Below the pieces are notes generated by a model. That model searched no databases and was not told the DNA's origin. It was given only the letters and a program-made list of their open reading frames with translations. From assembly GCA_019113675.1 (NCBI GenBank), contig DXHA01000097.1, positions 1 to 64,000 of the forward strand: DNA of 64,000 bases. The letters are read 5' to 3'. A program made the translations under genes and the position numbers. How positions within the stretch are numbered: position 1 is the first letter of the stretch; every line of letters starts with the position of its first letter. This DNA is from Candidatus Yaniella excrementigallinarum. Its GTDB lineage: Bacteria > Actinomycetota > Actinomycetes > Actinomycetales > Micrococcaceae. Positions 35,196 through 46,100 of this stretch are shown one piece after another.

Positions 35196-37940
35196 GTGGC
35201 ATCATTTATTGAACGGATTCTACGGACCGGTGAGAAGCGCACCATAAAACGTTTGCGCCGGTACGCAGAGGCCGTGAATTTAGTTGAAGATGACTTCAAA
35301 GCGCTCTCAGATGCTGAACTCCGCGCCGAGACAGACAAGTTCAAAGCACAAATTGCCGATGGCACAAGCCTTAATGCGTTACTACCTGAGGTTTTCGCGG
35401 CCGTCCGCGAGGCCGCGTCCCGCACTGTGGGACTGCGTCATTTTGATGTACAGCTTATGGGCGGTGCCGCACTGCACGAAGGTATGATCGCCGAAATGAA
35501 AACCGGTGAGGGAAAGACTCTGGTGGCTACCGCTCCGGCCTACCTCAACGCGTTGACCGGCGATCCGGTGCATATTGTTACTGTCAATGATTATTTGGCT
35601 GAATACCAGTCTGAATTGATGGGGCGTATCTTCCGTTTTCTCGGGATGAGCACCGGCGTGATCTCTTCAGGACTGCCACCTTCGAAACGCAAAGAACAGT
35701 ACGACGCAGACGTTACCTATGGTACAAATAATGAATTTGGTTTCGACTATCTTCGCGACAATATGGTCATGTCCAAAGAAGATATGGTTCAGCGCGGCCA
35801 CGGTTTTGCCATTGTTGACGAAATCGACTCAATTCTGATTGATGAGGCCCGTACTCCGCTGATTATCTCCGGACCTGCCCAGGGGGATGTATCGGGATGG
35901 TATTCTCAGTTTGCCAACCTTGCACCGCGGTTGAAACGCGACGTGGACTATGAGATTGACGAGAAAAAACGCACTGTTTCAGTTCTGGAGCCCGGTATTG
36001 ACAAGGTTGAAGATTGGCTAGGCATCGATAACCTTTACGAATCTGCCAACACCCCGCTTATCGGTCACCTCAACAATGCTATCCGCGCCAAAGAGCTCTT
36101 TATCCGTGGCAAAGAATACGAAATTATTGACGGCGAAGTCCGTATTGTAGACGAACATACCGGTCGCATGCTGCCGGGACGACGCCTATCGGATGGATTA
36201 CACCAGGCCATTGAGGCCAAAGAAAAAGTACGGGTCAAACCAGAAAATCAAACCCTGGCGTCAGTGACCTTGCAGAATTACTTCCGCAAATACAACAAAT
36301 TGTCGGGAATGACCGGTACCGCGGAGACAGAAGCTGGCGAATTTATGTCGACCTACGAATTGGGTGTTGTACCCATTCCCACGCATAAAGAAGTCCAACG
36401 TATCGACCGTCAAGACCTCGTGTATAAACACGAACGAGCAAAGTTTGCTGCGGTGGTCGAAGACGTGGTGGAGCGTCACGAGTCTCAACAGCCGATCTTG
36501 ATCGGTACAACATCGGTTGATAAATCCGAGTACGTGTCGAAACTTTTGGCCAAAGCCGGGGTAAAACATGAAGTCCTTAACGCGAAAAACTATGCGCGTG
36601 AGGCGGCAATCATCGCTGATGCCGGTCGTCCAGGTGCAGTCACCGTTGCTACAAATATGGCCGGACGAGGTACTGACATCATCTTGGGCGGTAACGCAGA
36701 GTTTGCAGCGGTCGCCGAAATGAACCGTCGGGGCTTAGACCCCGAAGAGTCCCCAGAGGAATACGAGCAGGTGTGGGATGAGGTCTTTGAAAAAGCCAAA
36801 GCCGATACTGAACACGAACGTGAAGTCGTTAAGGAAGCCGGCGGATTATACGTCCTAGGTACGGAACGCCACGAATCTCGTCGTATCGATAATCAGCTTC
36901 GTGGTCGTTCTGGGCGTCAGGGTGATCCTGGCGAATCACGTTTTTACTTATCGATGACTGATGATTTGCTGCGACTCTTCAATGCGGGTATGGCCCAGCG
37001 TGTGATGAGCATGAGTAACTACCCTGACGATATGCCGCTGGAAGCCAATATGGTAAGTAAAGCCATTGAACGCGCCCAGGCTACCGTTGAAGAACGCAAT
37101 ACACAGCAGCGTAAAGATGTGCTCAAATATGACCAGGTCATGAACTCGCAACGTGAGGCGATCTATAACGACCGTCGTCAAATTCTTGAAGGCGAAGACC
37201 TACAGAACCAGATTACTGAGTTCATTAGAGACTCCATCTCAGACATCGTCGATGAGGCATATCAAATGGATAAGAATGAAACCGTCGACGGCGACCTGTT
37301 ATGGCAACATCTTAAAGGGTTATACCCGGTATCGCTTACTCAAGAAGACATTGAACAAGAACTAGGACCATTGGATAGCATCCGTCCCGACGAGCTCAAG
37401 CGGGAGCTGACCTCAGACGCTAATGTGCTATATGAGCTGCGAGAAGAAGAGCTTGGCGAAGAGTTGTTACGGAACCTTGAGCGGCGGGTCGTATTGGAAT
37501 CGCTTGGACAGAAATGGCAAGAACACCTCTACGAGATGGATTACTTGCGTGAAGGCGTCGGTCTACGGGCCATGGCACAGCGCGACCCGCTGGTGGAATA
37601 CCAGCGCGAAGGCCACTACATGTTTCAGTCAATGATGCAAGCTGTTCGTGAGGATGCCGTATATAAACTCTTCCATATGACTGTGCGGAAACCAGAAGTC
37701 AAAGTTGGTTCAGACATGCCTGGTGTCGCAGCTGACGTCACGCAGGTTACCGGTTTTGCGGACCGGAAACAGCCCCTACAATACTCCGGACCATCTGCGT
37801 CGGCCCCGGGTGCCACAACCACCCAAACTCGTGCCGCTGACGGACAAAAAGTTCAACAGCGGCAAAAGAGTCGTGCAGAACGCAAAGCAGAAGAGCGCGA
37901 AGCGCGCAAAGCCGCTAAGAAGGCACGCAAAAACGCTTAG
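35196..37940 (+). CDS. secA: Preprotein translocase ATPase SecA
   Basis: 914 residues with a GTG start after a GGGAG site. The motor drives secreted proteins through SecYEG. Walker A is [11 protein letters not shown] (102-109 core), the DEAD-type motif is [18 protein letters not shown], and the nucleotide domain 2 motif is [14 protein letters not shown]. The C-terminus is a basic, alanine-rich tail with no CxC zinc cluster, as in actinobacterial SecA1. Its length and place after mtrAB-lpqB-hpf identify it as SecA1 rather than SecA2. Its stop interlocks with that of the convergent Rv3235-like gene. Confidence 0.97.
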   Translation: MASFIERILRTGEKRTIKRLRRYAEAVNLVEDDFKALSDAELRAETDKFKAQIADGTSLNALLPEVFAAVREAASRTVGLRHFDVQLMGGAALHEGMIAEMKTGEGKTLVATAPAYLNALTGDPVHIVTVNDYLAEYQSELMGRIFRFLGMSTGVISSGLPPSKRKEQYDADVTYGTNNEFGFDYLRDNMVMSKEDMVQRGHGFAIVDEIDSILIDEARTPLIISGPAQGDVSGWYSQFANLAPRLKRDVDYEIDEKKRTVSVLEPGIDKVEDWLGIDNLYESANTPLIGHLNNAIRAKELFIRGKEYEIIDGEVRIVDEHTGRMLPGRRLSDGLHQAIEAKEKVRVKPENQTLASVTLQNYFRKYNKLSGMTGTAETEAGEFMSTYELGVVPIPTHKEVQRIDRQDLVYKHERAKFAAVVEDVVERHESQQPILIGTTSVDKSEYVSKLLAKAGVKHEVLNAKNYAREAAIIADAGRPGAVTVATNMAGRGTDIILGGNAEFAAVAEMNRRGLDPEESPEEYEQVWDEVFEKAKADTEHEREVVKEAGGLYVLGTERHESRRIDNQLRGRSGRQGDPGESRFYLSMTDDLLRLFNAGMAQRVMSMSNYPDDMPLEANMVSKAIERAQATVEERNTQQRKDVLKYDQVMNSQREAIYNDRRQILEGEDLQNQITEFIRDSISDIVDEAYQMDKNETVDGDLLWQHLKGLYPVSLTQEDIEQELGPLDSIRPDELKRELTSDANVLYELREEELGEELLRNLERRVVLESLGQKWQEHLYEMDYLREGVGLRAMAQRDPLVEYQREGHYMFQSMMQAVREDAVYKLFHMTVRKPEVKVGSDMPGVAADVTQVTGFADRKQPLQYSGPSASAPGATTTQTRAADGQKVQQRQKSRAERKAEEREARKAAKKARKNA

Positions 37941-38572
37941 CCAATTTCAAAGGCTGTGACCCTCCAGCGTTCACGATGTAGTTGTAACCGCATTGCTATC
38001 GCACGGGCACGCTGGCCAACCCGGATGGTCATTGAGGTTTCCCAATCTCCGTTGGTCTGAAGCGCAGCACGCACGCCGATCGGGATAATAGATGGAACCT
38101 TTGAGGTACCACTGCGAATTGCCAAATATTGTCCGCTTGCGGTGCGCTCCACTCGGGCACGCAGCTTATGGAACAGTTCCCACTCGATCCAAGATCCCAA
38201 CTGCCTAAATGGTCGCAACCCGAGTTCGGCTTCCACAAACGCGGCGCCGATGGTTTGTGTCATCTTTTTGATCGAACTCTGTTGCGATATTTGGCGTTGA
38301 TACTCTAGCTCCTGCTCGTGGTCTGGGCCATATTCAACCAGACTTGATGAAGCAGTACGTATTCGTTGGTTTGCATCCGGTGCGAATTGCTCGGCAGGCG
38401 ATAGTAGATCTAATGCCGATAGATGTTGAATCTCGGTGTTTGCAGAGTTAGGCACTCGCCGGATGTCTAATGCTTCGCTTGGAACGGGACTGAGGTGCCG
38501 GACTGCATCGAGCTGTCTACCCGGTTGTTCATGTGGATCGAAGTAAAATGGTTGGGAAAGTGCAGTTGACAT
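37937..38572 (-). CDS. Rv3235-like protein
   Basis: 211 residues. A variable N-terminal half is followed by a C-terminal domain shared with mycobacterial Rv3235 ([46 protein letters not shown]). No signal peptide or catalytic motif is visible. The ATG at 38572 has GAGAGGA upstream. These proteins usually lie near secA and a LysM protein, as here. Function unknown; a regulatory or scaffold role is a guess I do not press. Confidence 0.75.
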   Translation of the reverse strand: MSTALSQPFYFDPHEQPGRQLDAVRHLSPVPSEALDIRRVPNSANTEIQHLSALDLLSPAEQFAPDANQRIRTASSSLVEYGPDHEQELEYQRQISQQSSIKKMTQTIGAAFVEAELGLRPFRQLGSWIEWELFHKLRARVERTASGQYLAIRSGTSKVPSIIPIGVRAALQTNGDWETSMTIRVGQRARAIAMRLQLHRERWRVTAFEIG

Positions 38573-38625
38573 GGTTTTCCTCTCTGGGTGTGAGTTGCTT
38601 GGGCTGGTGGTTAGGTGAGGCTGAG

Positions 38626-39618
38626 TTATTCTGTGAAAGGTGGTGCGTTAAGTACCGTTCCGGGTACTAACGTGTGCGGGTCGTTACCGATGATGTCTTG
38701 GTTGTGGTACCACCATTGACGCCAACGTCGATCAATTTGGATGATCGTGGCGTCTGCCCCCAGTTCCAGGTGGGCCAGGTCCCACAGGCTGTCACCACGT
38801 ACCACTACAACCGTGGGGTCTTCAGCTGACCGATCTGGGTTGGGCGGGGTGATATACGGTGTTGGACCCGGTTTTTCGGGAACAAAAGGTTCAGGCGAGT
38901 CGGGTTTGCTGGTCGTATAGTTATCAACAGCATCTGGGCCACTGTGAGGTACCGGAATTGTGGTGATTTGGCGTGGCATCGGTTCCACTGCCGTAGCAGC
39001 ACTCGTGGGATGCTTGTCGACGTGTGCAGATCCGGTAGGGCTTGAACGGTGAGAAGTGTCTGGCGCAGACGGTGATGCAGGCTCAGGTGTAGGGTCCGGG
39101 GCGTCTAGTTCAGGGCCTTCGGCCGTTGGTGCATTGAACGCTTCTGCTTCTTGCTCATTTGCCGGGGTGGGCTGCTCCAGTACCTGGGGCATAAATGCGT
39201 TGTCGGGGAGTGGAGAGGCTACTGGGGTAGTCTCGGTGTCTGGTACTTCAGCTGCAAAAGCTTGAGATCCCATCGCTAATTGGAAACCAAGAGCTGAGAT
39301 AATGATTCGCTGCAAAAATTTCGGTGTAAATAGCTTTGCCCACCGAGCAACCAGCGAGTTCTTTGTTTTCAGAGCGATGGCAAACCCTAGCCCTGCAATA
39401 ATAAAGACAAGCCATAAGGCACTGAGTCCTACGCCAAAGAAACCGCACAGTAGTGCGATCCAATGCTCAAGAGACTGAATCGACGAGGCAGCTGGATGTT
39501 GTTGCCATGTCTGGCCCATCCACCACAGCAGTGGACCAGTAAGTATCCCAAGCCCGGCAAGCAAAAGGTCTTCAAAACCCGCTCGCCGACGCGATCCTAG
39601 ATTAACATGGTTGCCCAA
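38626..39618 (-). CDS. Membrane protein with C-terminal LysM domain
   Basis: 330 residues from a TTG start with AGGAGG five bases upstream (39624-39629), which decides the start. Two or three N-terminal membrane helices (WIALLCGFFGVGLSALWLVF; FIIAGLGFAIAL) are followed by a long, proline/serine/threonine-rich extracytoplasmic linker. A LysM-like module covers about 270-328 (VVVRGDSLWDLAHLELGADA; NPHTLVPGTVL-like NDPHTLVPGTVLNAP). LysM binds peptidoglycan GlcNAc. It lies 53 bases upstream of the Rv3235-like gene, probably in one transcript. Confidence 0.85.
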   Translation of the reverse strand: MGNHVNLGSRRRAGFEDLLLAGLGILTGPLLWWMGQTWQQHPAASSIQSLEHWIALLCGFFGVGLSALWLVFIIAGLGFAIALKTKNSLVARWAKLFTPKFLQRIIISALGFQLAMGSQAFAAEVPDTETTPVASPLPDNAFMPQVLEQPTPANEQEAEAFNAPTAEGPELDAPDPTPEPASPSAPDTSHRSSPTGSAHVDKHPTSAATAVEPMPRQITTIPVPHSGPDAVDNYTTSKPDSPEPFVPEKPGPTPYITPPNPDRSAEDPTVVVVRGDSLWDLAHLELGADATIIQIDRRWRQWWYHNQDIIGNDPHTLVPGTVLNAPPFTE

Positions 39619-39659
39619 CGCTACCTCCTGATGGAATCTGTCCCTAAGTAATGACAGTA

Positions 39660-39688
39660 GTTCTACCCGGATATACGTTGCGTGTCAA
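39660..39688 (-). promoter_or_regulatory. Promoter of the LysM/Rv3235-like operon
   Basis: Minus strand TTGACA (39688-39683) and TAGAAC (39665-39660) with 17 bases between. The predicted start is about 35 bases before the TTG codon. The adjoining 39690-39760 is distinctly AT-rich and separates this unit from the divergent gene at 39838. Confidence 0.6.
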
Positions 39689-39837
39689 TGATTCATTATG
39701 ATTTTGTTTGATATATTTTGATTGAACTTAGATAAATACACGTACTAAATTTACTGAGCCCTATTGTTCTAAGCGTCGCATAGCTTGGGCGGGCATCAAG
39801 CGGTGAATTTTTTCCAGCCTAGTCATAGGCTGATTTC

Positions 39838-40407
39838 ATGCGTTGGAATGAGTTGTTTGCTGATCTGGAAGCCCAGCTGGAATTTGGTCAGTGGCAGGGG
39901 GTAGAGCAGGACGCCGCTGAGCTGACCCGAGGAATGTGGGCGGAGCTGACTCTAATGGATAGGCTGCGAGCAACCTTAGGCCAGACAGTGCGCTTGGTGC
40001 TTCATGGCGGAAGGTTGCAGGCGATCAAAGTGTTGACTGTCGGACCGACATGGGTTGGGGGCCTCGATGAGGCCGGAGCAATACTGCTCCCCAGGCCTGC
40101 AATCGTTGGCGTTGAAGCCATTTTGAAACATGCAATCGTTCCAGCGCGTCCGCTCTGTGCCGGTCCCAGTTTAGCGGCCGTATTTCGGGCGTTGGCTCGG
40201 CGCCGCGAAGCTGTGCAAGTTATCGGGCTGAGTGGCTCTGTTATTGCAGAAGGAACAATCGATAGGGTAGGCAAAGACCATTTTGACATAGCACTGCACG
40301 CCCGGGATGAATTTCGACGTTCTTCACATATCCAGGGGGTGCGGGTGGTTTCATGGGATGCTATCTCACTGGTGCGTGCTGCGCCGCTGGGCCTGCAAAA
40401 TCTCTAG
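39838..40407 (+). CDS. Conserved actinobacterial protein, unknown
   Basis: 189 residues, cytoplasmic by appearance. The N-terminal WNELFADLEAQLEFGQ is helical, and the rest alternates short beta-like strands with glycines (TVRLVLHGGRLQAIKVLTVG; VQVIGLSGSVIAEGTIDRVG), suggesting a small barrel. Relatives are sometimes labelled Fis-family regulators, but I see no helix-turn-helix and would not use that name. It lies 15 bases from the convergent BldC-like gene. Function unknown. Confidence 0.6.
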   Translation: MRWNELFADLEAQLEFGQWQGVEQDAAELTRGMWAELTLMDRLRATLGQTVRLVLHGGRLQAIKVLTVGPTWVGGLDEAGAILLPRPAIVGVEAILKHAIVPARPLCAGPSLAAVFRALARRREAVQVIGLSGSVIAEGTIDRVGKDHFDIALHARDEFRRSSHIQGVRVVSWDAISLVRAAPLGLQNL

Positions 40408-40422
40408 GAGCAAGCAGTGCGC

Positions 40423-40644
40423 CTACTGGTGCTGTTCGGTGTGTTCGGATTCGACCACTCGTTGGCGCTGCTCTTCGTGGAGTTGTTCGATGAATTCCTC
40501 AAATTTTTGAGAGTCAATTCGCCATTGACCGCGACCACCAATCTGGAAAGCCTCGAGCTCTCCTTTGAGCACCATAGTGCGCACGGCCGCAGTGGAAATT
40601 TGCAGTTCTTCTGCAACATCCGTCAGCGTCATGAAACGAGGCAC
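40423..40644 (-). CDS. BldC/excisionase-like MerR-fold DNA-binding protein
   Basis: 73 residues from the GTG at 40644, chosen because AGGAG lies five bases upstream (40650-40654). The winged-helix motif is MTLTDVAEELQISTAAVRTM followed by KGELEAFQIGGRGQWRI, typical of small BldC/AlpA-type regulators. The C-terminal tail is rich in E, Q and H. BldC controls development genes in Streptomyces. Its targets here are unknown; the divergent CpaB-like and TadZ-like genes are candidates by position only. Confidence 0.82.
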   Translation of the reverse strand: MPRFMTLTDVAEELQISTAAVRTMVLKGELEAFQIGGRGQWRIDSQKFEEFIEQLHEEQRQRVVESEHTEQHQ

Positions 40645-40855
40645 GGTAACTCCTAATATTTGAGGTAGTTTGATCAATTTTGCAACTTTTAGGCTACTCT
40701 AGTTTCATATTGTTCACAAGTGAGGCGCTATATCGAATCGTGACGATTCTGCGGTTTAGTCAACGATTTGCCCGAAGAGGTACTTCAAGGCTTTTGTTCT
40801 TTGGTGCAATAGGTCACAGTAGATGCGGATACTCTGACTCCTTGAGGAAAAATGC

Positions 40856-41494
40856 ATGAATGAAAAACCAACAGAAGCGTCTCGTCTACGCGCACCGGGC
40901 GGGCGGGATCCGCGTTTGATTGTCGGCGTAATTCTCGTCCTGCTATCTGTCACCGGTGTGGTCGCACTCGTCCAATCTATGGACGCGAGACAAGGATATT
41001 GGGCAGCGTCAGTTGATATCGTGCCCGGCGCGCAGGTCAGCGCAGCGGATTTTCATATTGTCCAAGCCAACATCTCTGAGTCTGCCGACCGCTACTGGTC
41101 AGCAGAAGATAAGTTGCCACCGGAGTTTTTAGTCTCCTCCACGATTCGTCAGGGGGAGTTACTGCCTACAAAAGGAGTCGCTGAGTCTGACCCCGACGGT
41201 CGTCAACAAGTCGGCGTTCGAGTTTCTGAAGATATGCCTGCAGCAGTAAATCTGGGTTCAAGAGCTGATGTCTGGGTTGCGTTATTAGACGATGACGGAC
41301 GCGGTTTCGAGGAGCCAAATAAACTTGTTGGTAATGCAGAAGTCGTGGGAATTGACGATAACGCGTCGACGTTTGCGGTCGCGGACACTACGACCGTGTA
41401 TTTGATGTTATCGCAAGATTCCTTGCCTGCTGTACTCGATGCTCAAGCCAATGGCGCTCAAATATCCCTTGTACCCGCCACTGTTGGAAATTAG
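40856..41494 (+). CDS. CpaB/RcpC-like SAF-domain protein
   Basis: 212 residues. One membrane helix at about 23-42 (IVGVILVLLSVTGVVALVQS) is followed by a SAF domain (VDIVPGAQVSAADFHIVQAN; SSTIRQGELLPTKGV). SAF proteins of this kind help assemble Flp/Tad pili on the outer face of the membrane. GAGGA lies seven bases before the ATG. The next gene, five bases away, encodes a TadZ/CpaE-like protein. The main Tad genes are about 14 kb further on. Confidence 0.75.
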   Translation: MNEKPTEASRLRAPGGRDPRLIVGVILVLLSVTGVVALVQSMDARQGYWAASVDIVPGAQVSAADFHIVQANISESADRYWSAEDKLPPEFLVSSTIRQGELLPTKGVAESDPDGRQQVGVRVSEDMPAAVNLGSRADVWVALLDDDGRGFEEPNKLVGNAEVVGIDDNASTFAVADTTTVYLMLSQDSLPAVLDAQANGAQISLVPATVGN

Positions 41495-41499
41495 CAACT

Positions 41500-43050
41500 A
41501 TGAAGCCTCTAAACGTTGCAACGACAATAAATCCGCGTTTTGACCACGTGACACCAATTGAAGCAACTCGCTCGGATGTCACGATCACCCATCGGTGCCA
41601 CGTCATGGCAGAGTTGCTGGCCGTGGCGCGATCTGGGCTAGTCGATCTGGTATTAATTGCTGATGATTTTGAACTGGTGAATTTAGAAACTCTGCAACAG
41701 TTGACGGACGGCGATGGGTACGGTCCGAAGGTTGCCGCAATCAGTGATATCAATGGTGACCGGCAGCGGTTACACCAGCTGGGTGTCCCCGTTGCCTCAC
41801 CGGAATTAACCGGCGATGAATTGGTGCATTGGTTACAAACCGCATATCTTCATAACGGCATAACAGCCGATAGCTCGCAAGAATTTAGTCACGAGGAGCT
41901 CCAGTTTCTTCAGGACGTGGACCCAGATCACCCCGTTACCGTTGCGAATCCTCCTGGCCAGCCGACAACGCGACGTTCATCTGGTCGACGAGCTGCCCCG
42001 TATGACCCTGCTACCGATGTGCCCCACAAGCCAACTACGGCGCAGTATGTTGCAGATGAAAGCGTCGAGCCGACCGATACCGATAGGCTGTCGTTGGAAA
42101 GCGTTCCGGGACAAACCAACTCAAAGCAGGCGCCAGTAGGTCAAGTTACTGCCGTATGGGGACCGATTGGCGCACCGGGCGTGACAACAGTGGCCGTAAA
42201 TATGGCTGTGGAATCGGCGCTTTTTGGGTATCGGACGTTATTGATCGATGCCGATACCTATGGGGCAGCTGTTGCAGCGCATCTGGGTTTGCTAGATGAA
42301 ACCGCAGCAATCGCCCAAGCATGCCGCACTGCTGAACATCGCGGCATTGACGCCGAGGAACTTGCCAATTTCACAGAGCGGGTCACAGTTCAAGGGGCTT
42401 CACTGTTTGTCCTCACAGGGCTGACGCGTGCCGAAAGGTGGCCGCAGCTTCGGTCTGCAGCCTGGTCGCAGGTACTTGAGGCAGCCCGTGCCGGCTGGGA
42501 TCATGTCATTATTGACTGCGGTTTTGGGTTAGAAGAAGACGAAGAACTAAGTTTCGATATTCCAGCACCGCAACGCAATGCTACGACACTTACCGCGGTG
42601 TCGACCGCCAATTCCATCGTGGCTGTGGGAACCGGCGATCCGGTAGGATTCGCACGGTTTATCAAAGGGCTGGAGCACTTGACCGAAATTGCCCAAACCA
42701 CAATCGTACCCGTGGTTAATAAGGTAAGTGCCGCGGCATCCGGGGTTGGCCCGAAACGTCAGTTAGCCGGGGTCTGGCAACGCTTTGGACCAAGCATGCA
42801 GCTAGAGCATTTTATTGCATGGGCCCCAGAAACAACCGCCGCGGCATTATTAGCTGGCAAAGCTTTTGCAGAAAACGCTCCGAAAAGCCAACTTCGTCAG
42901 ACGATAGCCAGCCTGGTCTCCGCTTGTCTTTCTATGCCGGTACCGGCGGCCGGCCAACCGAATAACCTGTCGTCTCGAATCCGGCTTCCAAAGATTAAGA
43001 TGCGTGGTGTGATGGGTGGGCTAAAACGTAGTCTGACACGCAGCAAGTAA
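41500..43050 (+). CDS. TadZ/CpaE-like MinD-fold protein
   Basis: 516 residues. The N-terminal third is receiver-like in pattern (VDLVLIADDFELVNLETLQQ), the middle is a polar linker, and the C-terminal part is MinD/ParA-like. The P-loop reads GPIGAPGVTTVAVNMA, so the signature lysine of KGGxGKT is replaced and the GK lysine is absent, as in divergent actinobacterial TadZ proteins. LLIDADTYGAAVAAHLG and HVIIDCGFGLEED correspond to the later nucleotide motifs. Such proteins localise Tad pilus machinery at the pole. Confidence 0.75.
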   Translation: MKPLNVATTINPRFDHVTPIEATRSDVTITHRCHVMAELLAVARSGLVDLVLIADDFELVNLETLQQLTDGDGYGPKVAAISDINGDRQRLHQLGVPVASPELTGDELVHWLQTAYLHNGITADSSQEFSHEELQFLQDVDPDHPVTVANPPGQPTTRRSSGRRAAPYDPATDVPHKPTTAQYVADESVEPTDTDRLSLESVPGQTNSKQAPVGQVTAVWGPIGAPGVTTVAVNMAVESALFGYRTLLIDADTYGAAVAAHLGLLDETAAIAQACRTAEHRGIDAEELANFTERVTVQGASLFVLTGLTRAERWPQLRSAAWSQVLEAARAGWDHVIIDCGFGLEEDEELSFDIPAPQRNATTLTAVSTANSIVAVGTGDPVGFARFIKGLEHLTEIAQTTIVPVVNKVSAAASGVGPKRQLAGVWQRFGPSMQLEHFIAWAPETTAAALLAGKAFAENAPKSQLRQTIASLVSACLSMPVPAAGQPNNLSSRIRLPKIKMRGVMGGLKRSLTRSK

Positions 43051-43109
43051 TATCGGCAGGTTGGATATCGAGCCCTGTTGCAACTACTAAGCAGAAGCTA
43101 GGGTGAAGT

Positions 43110-46100
43110 ATGGCGGCAATGGCGCCGTCATATCTGAAATTTTTCGCAACAGAAAGTATCAGTATGCCCGCAAACGATCCACTGTGGACAGCGCCGTCTA
43201 CAGATAGCCAGTTAGAAATTACCGATGCGCTTGAACAAGCCTACTTCCGGCATCTATCTCCAGAAGATCAACATGCCCTAGGAGAACAAGGCCGTGCAAC
43301 CATGGTCCAGTCCCATCTGGCGCTAGCTGCTGATGCTGGAACAGAACCAAAAATAGGTATCGTCCAGGCTCCAAGACACGCTATTGTCCAAGTCGTACAC
43401 CCAGATATCCGTTATTTAGTGGATTCAGTCTCAACTGAACTGACTAAATTTGATATCCCCATGGCGGTGATTGTTCACCCCATCGTAGTGGCTCAGCACG
43501 CCGAGGTAGATGGACAACTGACAGCGATCCTGGAACTACCGGCTCATCTGCCACGAATTTCTGGCGATCCGGTGTCGCCATTGGAAAAAATCCCGGCTGC
43601 ACCCCCCGGATATCAGACACAAGTACAGTCATGGATTTCCATTCAAACTGGTGTGCCGCTGGATGACGAGCAGGCAGCAGAACTCCAAAAAGCCGTTGCG
43701 GTCGCCCTGGCAGATACTCGGGCAGCTGATGACGATTATGACAATCTTAAAATGGCAGCGACCCGAGCCGCTGAGGCGCTTCGTAGTGAAAGTCCGGAAT
43801 CGGCTCAGGGAGTTGAACAGGCAGCGCAGTTGCTTGAATGGATGCGCGATGACAATTTTGTGTTCTTGGGATATCGCGAATACAACTTGGCTACTAATCG
43901 TGATGGCGAACAATTTTTGGACGCCGATCGCGAGACTGGACTCGGGGTCATGCGGGATCGACCATCCCGTGCCCAGCCACTGACCGAACTGGGCCAACAA
44001 CAAATTGAAAAACCTAACCCGTTGATCATTACGAAAACGAATTCTCGGTCACGGGTGTATCGCAACGCCTATATGGATTTCATTGCGGCGAAAAAATATG
44101 ACACAACAGGCACAGTCGTGGGGGAGCGGCGCTTCATCGGGCTGTGGCGGCCAGCTCTAGAAGCCACACCGATCGATGAGGTGCCCTATGCTCGTGAGCT
44201 CGCCGCCCAAGTACGCACCGAGGCTGGTTTCGCACCGGCATCCCACTCGGCAGAGGCCCTCGACCAAGAACTCGCCCGTTACCCACGCGATGAGATGCTA
44301 CAGATGCATCCCAACGAAATCCTTGACACCATGCTAGGGATTCTCTCGCTGGGTCAACGTCGAAAGACCCGGCTATTCTTGCGCCCCGATATCTATGGCC
44401 GGTTTATGACGGCTATGGTGTATCTACCTCGCGACAGGTACAACACGTCTGTGCGCCTACGGATTCAAGATGTGTTGGTTAAGCATCTGAAAGCCGAATC
44501 GTTAGATTACCACGTCCAATTGGATGAGTCTGTGGTCGCACGACTGTTCTACCGGATTCAACTGCCCAGTGATTGGCGTGGTTATGATTCGCTGGACCAC
44601 CAGGTGATCGAAGACGACCTGGTAATGGCTGTGCGCTCCTGGAAAGAGGGTGTGGATATCCAGGCGGTCACTGTCTTTGGTGAGAACTCCGGGGTAGAAG
44701 CCGCACAGGTATGGGATGATGCCTTCCCGCCAAACTATCGTGTGCGATTTGAAATCGACGACGCGATGGAGGACATTTCACGTTTCACCGCATTAACCGG
44801 CAAGCACCCAGCCATTTATCTGGTGCCGACGGCTATCGGGGCACGGATGAAGATTTATTCCACCAAGCCCATTACCCTAACGACGCTGATGCCGATTTTA
44901 GGTGAACTAGGACTTGAAGTAACTGACGAATACCCGTTCAGAATCACCCCGCGCAACCAGCAGAGTTACTACCTCTATGATGTGGGCCTCATTGCCAGCG
45001 ACCAGGTAAATATCGCCAGCGTGGGACAGCTGCTGGAAGATACTGTCGCGGCCGCCATCGTTGGTGACATCGAAGCAGACTCCTTTAACAAACTGGTGCT
45101 CCACCAAGGAATATCACCGGATATGGTTGCCGTGCTGCGAGCCTACGGGCACTACTTACGCCAGCTGCAACTTCCCACTTCCCTAGACTTTATGGCCGAA
45201 GTGCTGCTTGCAAATCCATCCGTTACTTCGGGGTTAGCCGAGTATTTCGAAACACGTTTTGATCCAAATCTTGCCGGAGTACCGGAAGAGCCCAACGGAA
45301 TTGCGTCACAGGACCGCAAAGCTCGACTTGATGTTCTGGTCGACTCGCTACATGAACGACTTGAACAAGTCCCGACTTTGGACGCAGACCGGGTGCTGCG
45401 CCAATTCCTCACCGTTATGCAAGCTACCGACCGAACCAATGTTTATACCGGTCACGGCTGGCGCAGCTTCAAACTGGCACCACAACGGATTCCATTTGCT
45501 CCTATGCCTCAGCCACTTCATGAAATCTGGGTGCATTCCCCCGAAGTATCCGGGGTACATTTCCGGTTCGGTGCTATCGCTCGCGGTGGACTCCGGTGGT
45601 CGGATAGGCGCGAAGACTTTCGCACCGAAGTGTTGTCGTTGGTCCAAACCCAGCAAACCAAAAATGCCGTTATCGTGCCAGAAGGCGCCAAAGGCGGATT
45701 TTTTGCTCACGACTTGCCAAACCCTGCAGTGGACCGCAACGCATGGGTAGCCGCTGGCAAGCAAGCCTATCGGACGTTTATGCGTGCCATGCTAGACATC
45801 ACCGATAACCAAAAAAAGATTGATGGAAAACTCTCTATCATCACCCGTGATAACATTATTCGCCACGACGACGTCGACTCCTATCTGGTGGTGGCAGCAG
45901 ATAAGGGAACGGCAGGGTTCTCGGATACTGCTAATGAAATCGCCGCCGAATACGACCACTGGTTGGGAGACGCCTTCGCCTCAGGCGGCTCAGTCGGTTA
46001 TGACCATAAAGGTATGGGCATAACCGCTCGCGGTGCTTTTGAATCGGTCAAATCACATTTCAGCGCCCTTGGGATCGATGTAACATCCGAACCATTTACT

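Noticed and set aside
35196-37940. Accessory SecA2
   Set aside because: Full SecA1 length and location after mtrAB-lpqB-hpf; all housekeeping motifs are intact.
45348-45764. 138-codon antisense frame inside the glutamate dehydrogenase gene
   Set aside because: A shadow of a well-supported gene on the other strand; no ribosome site or recognisable protein pattern.
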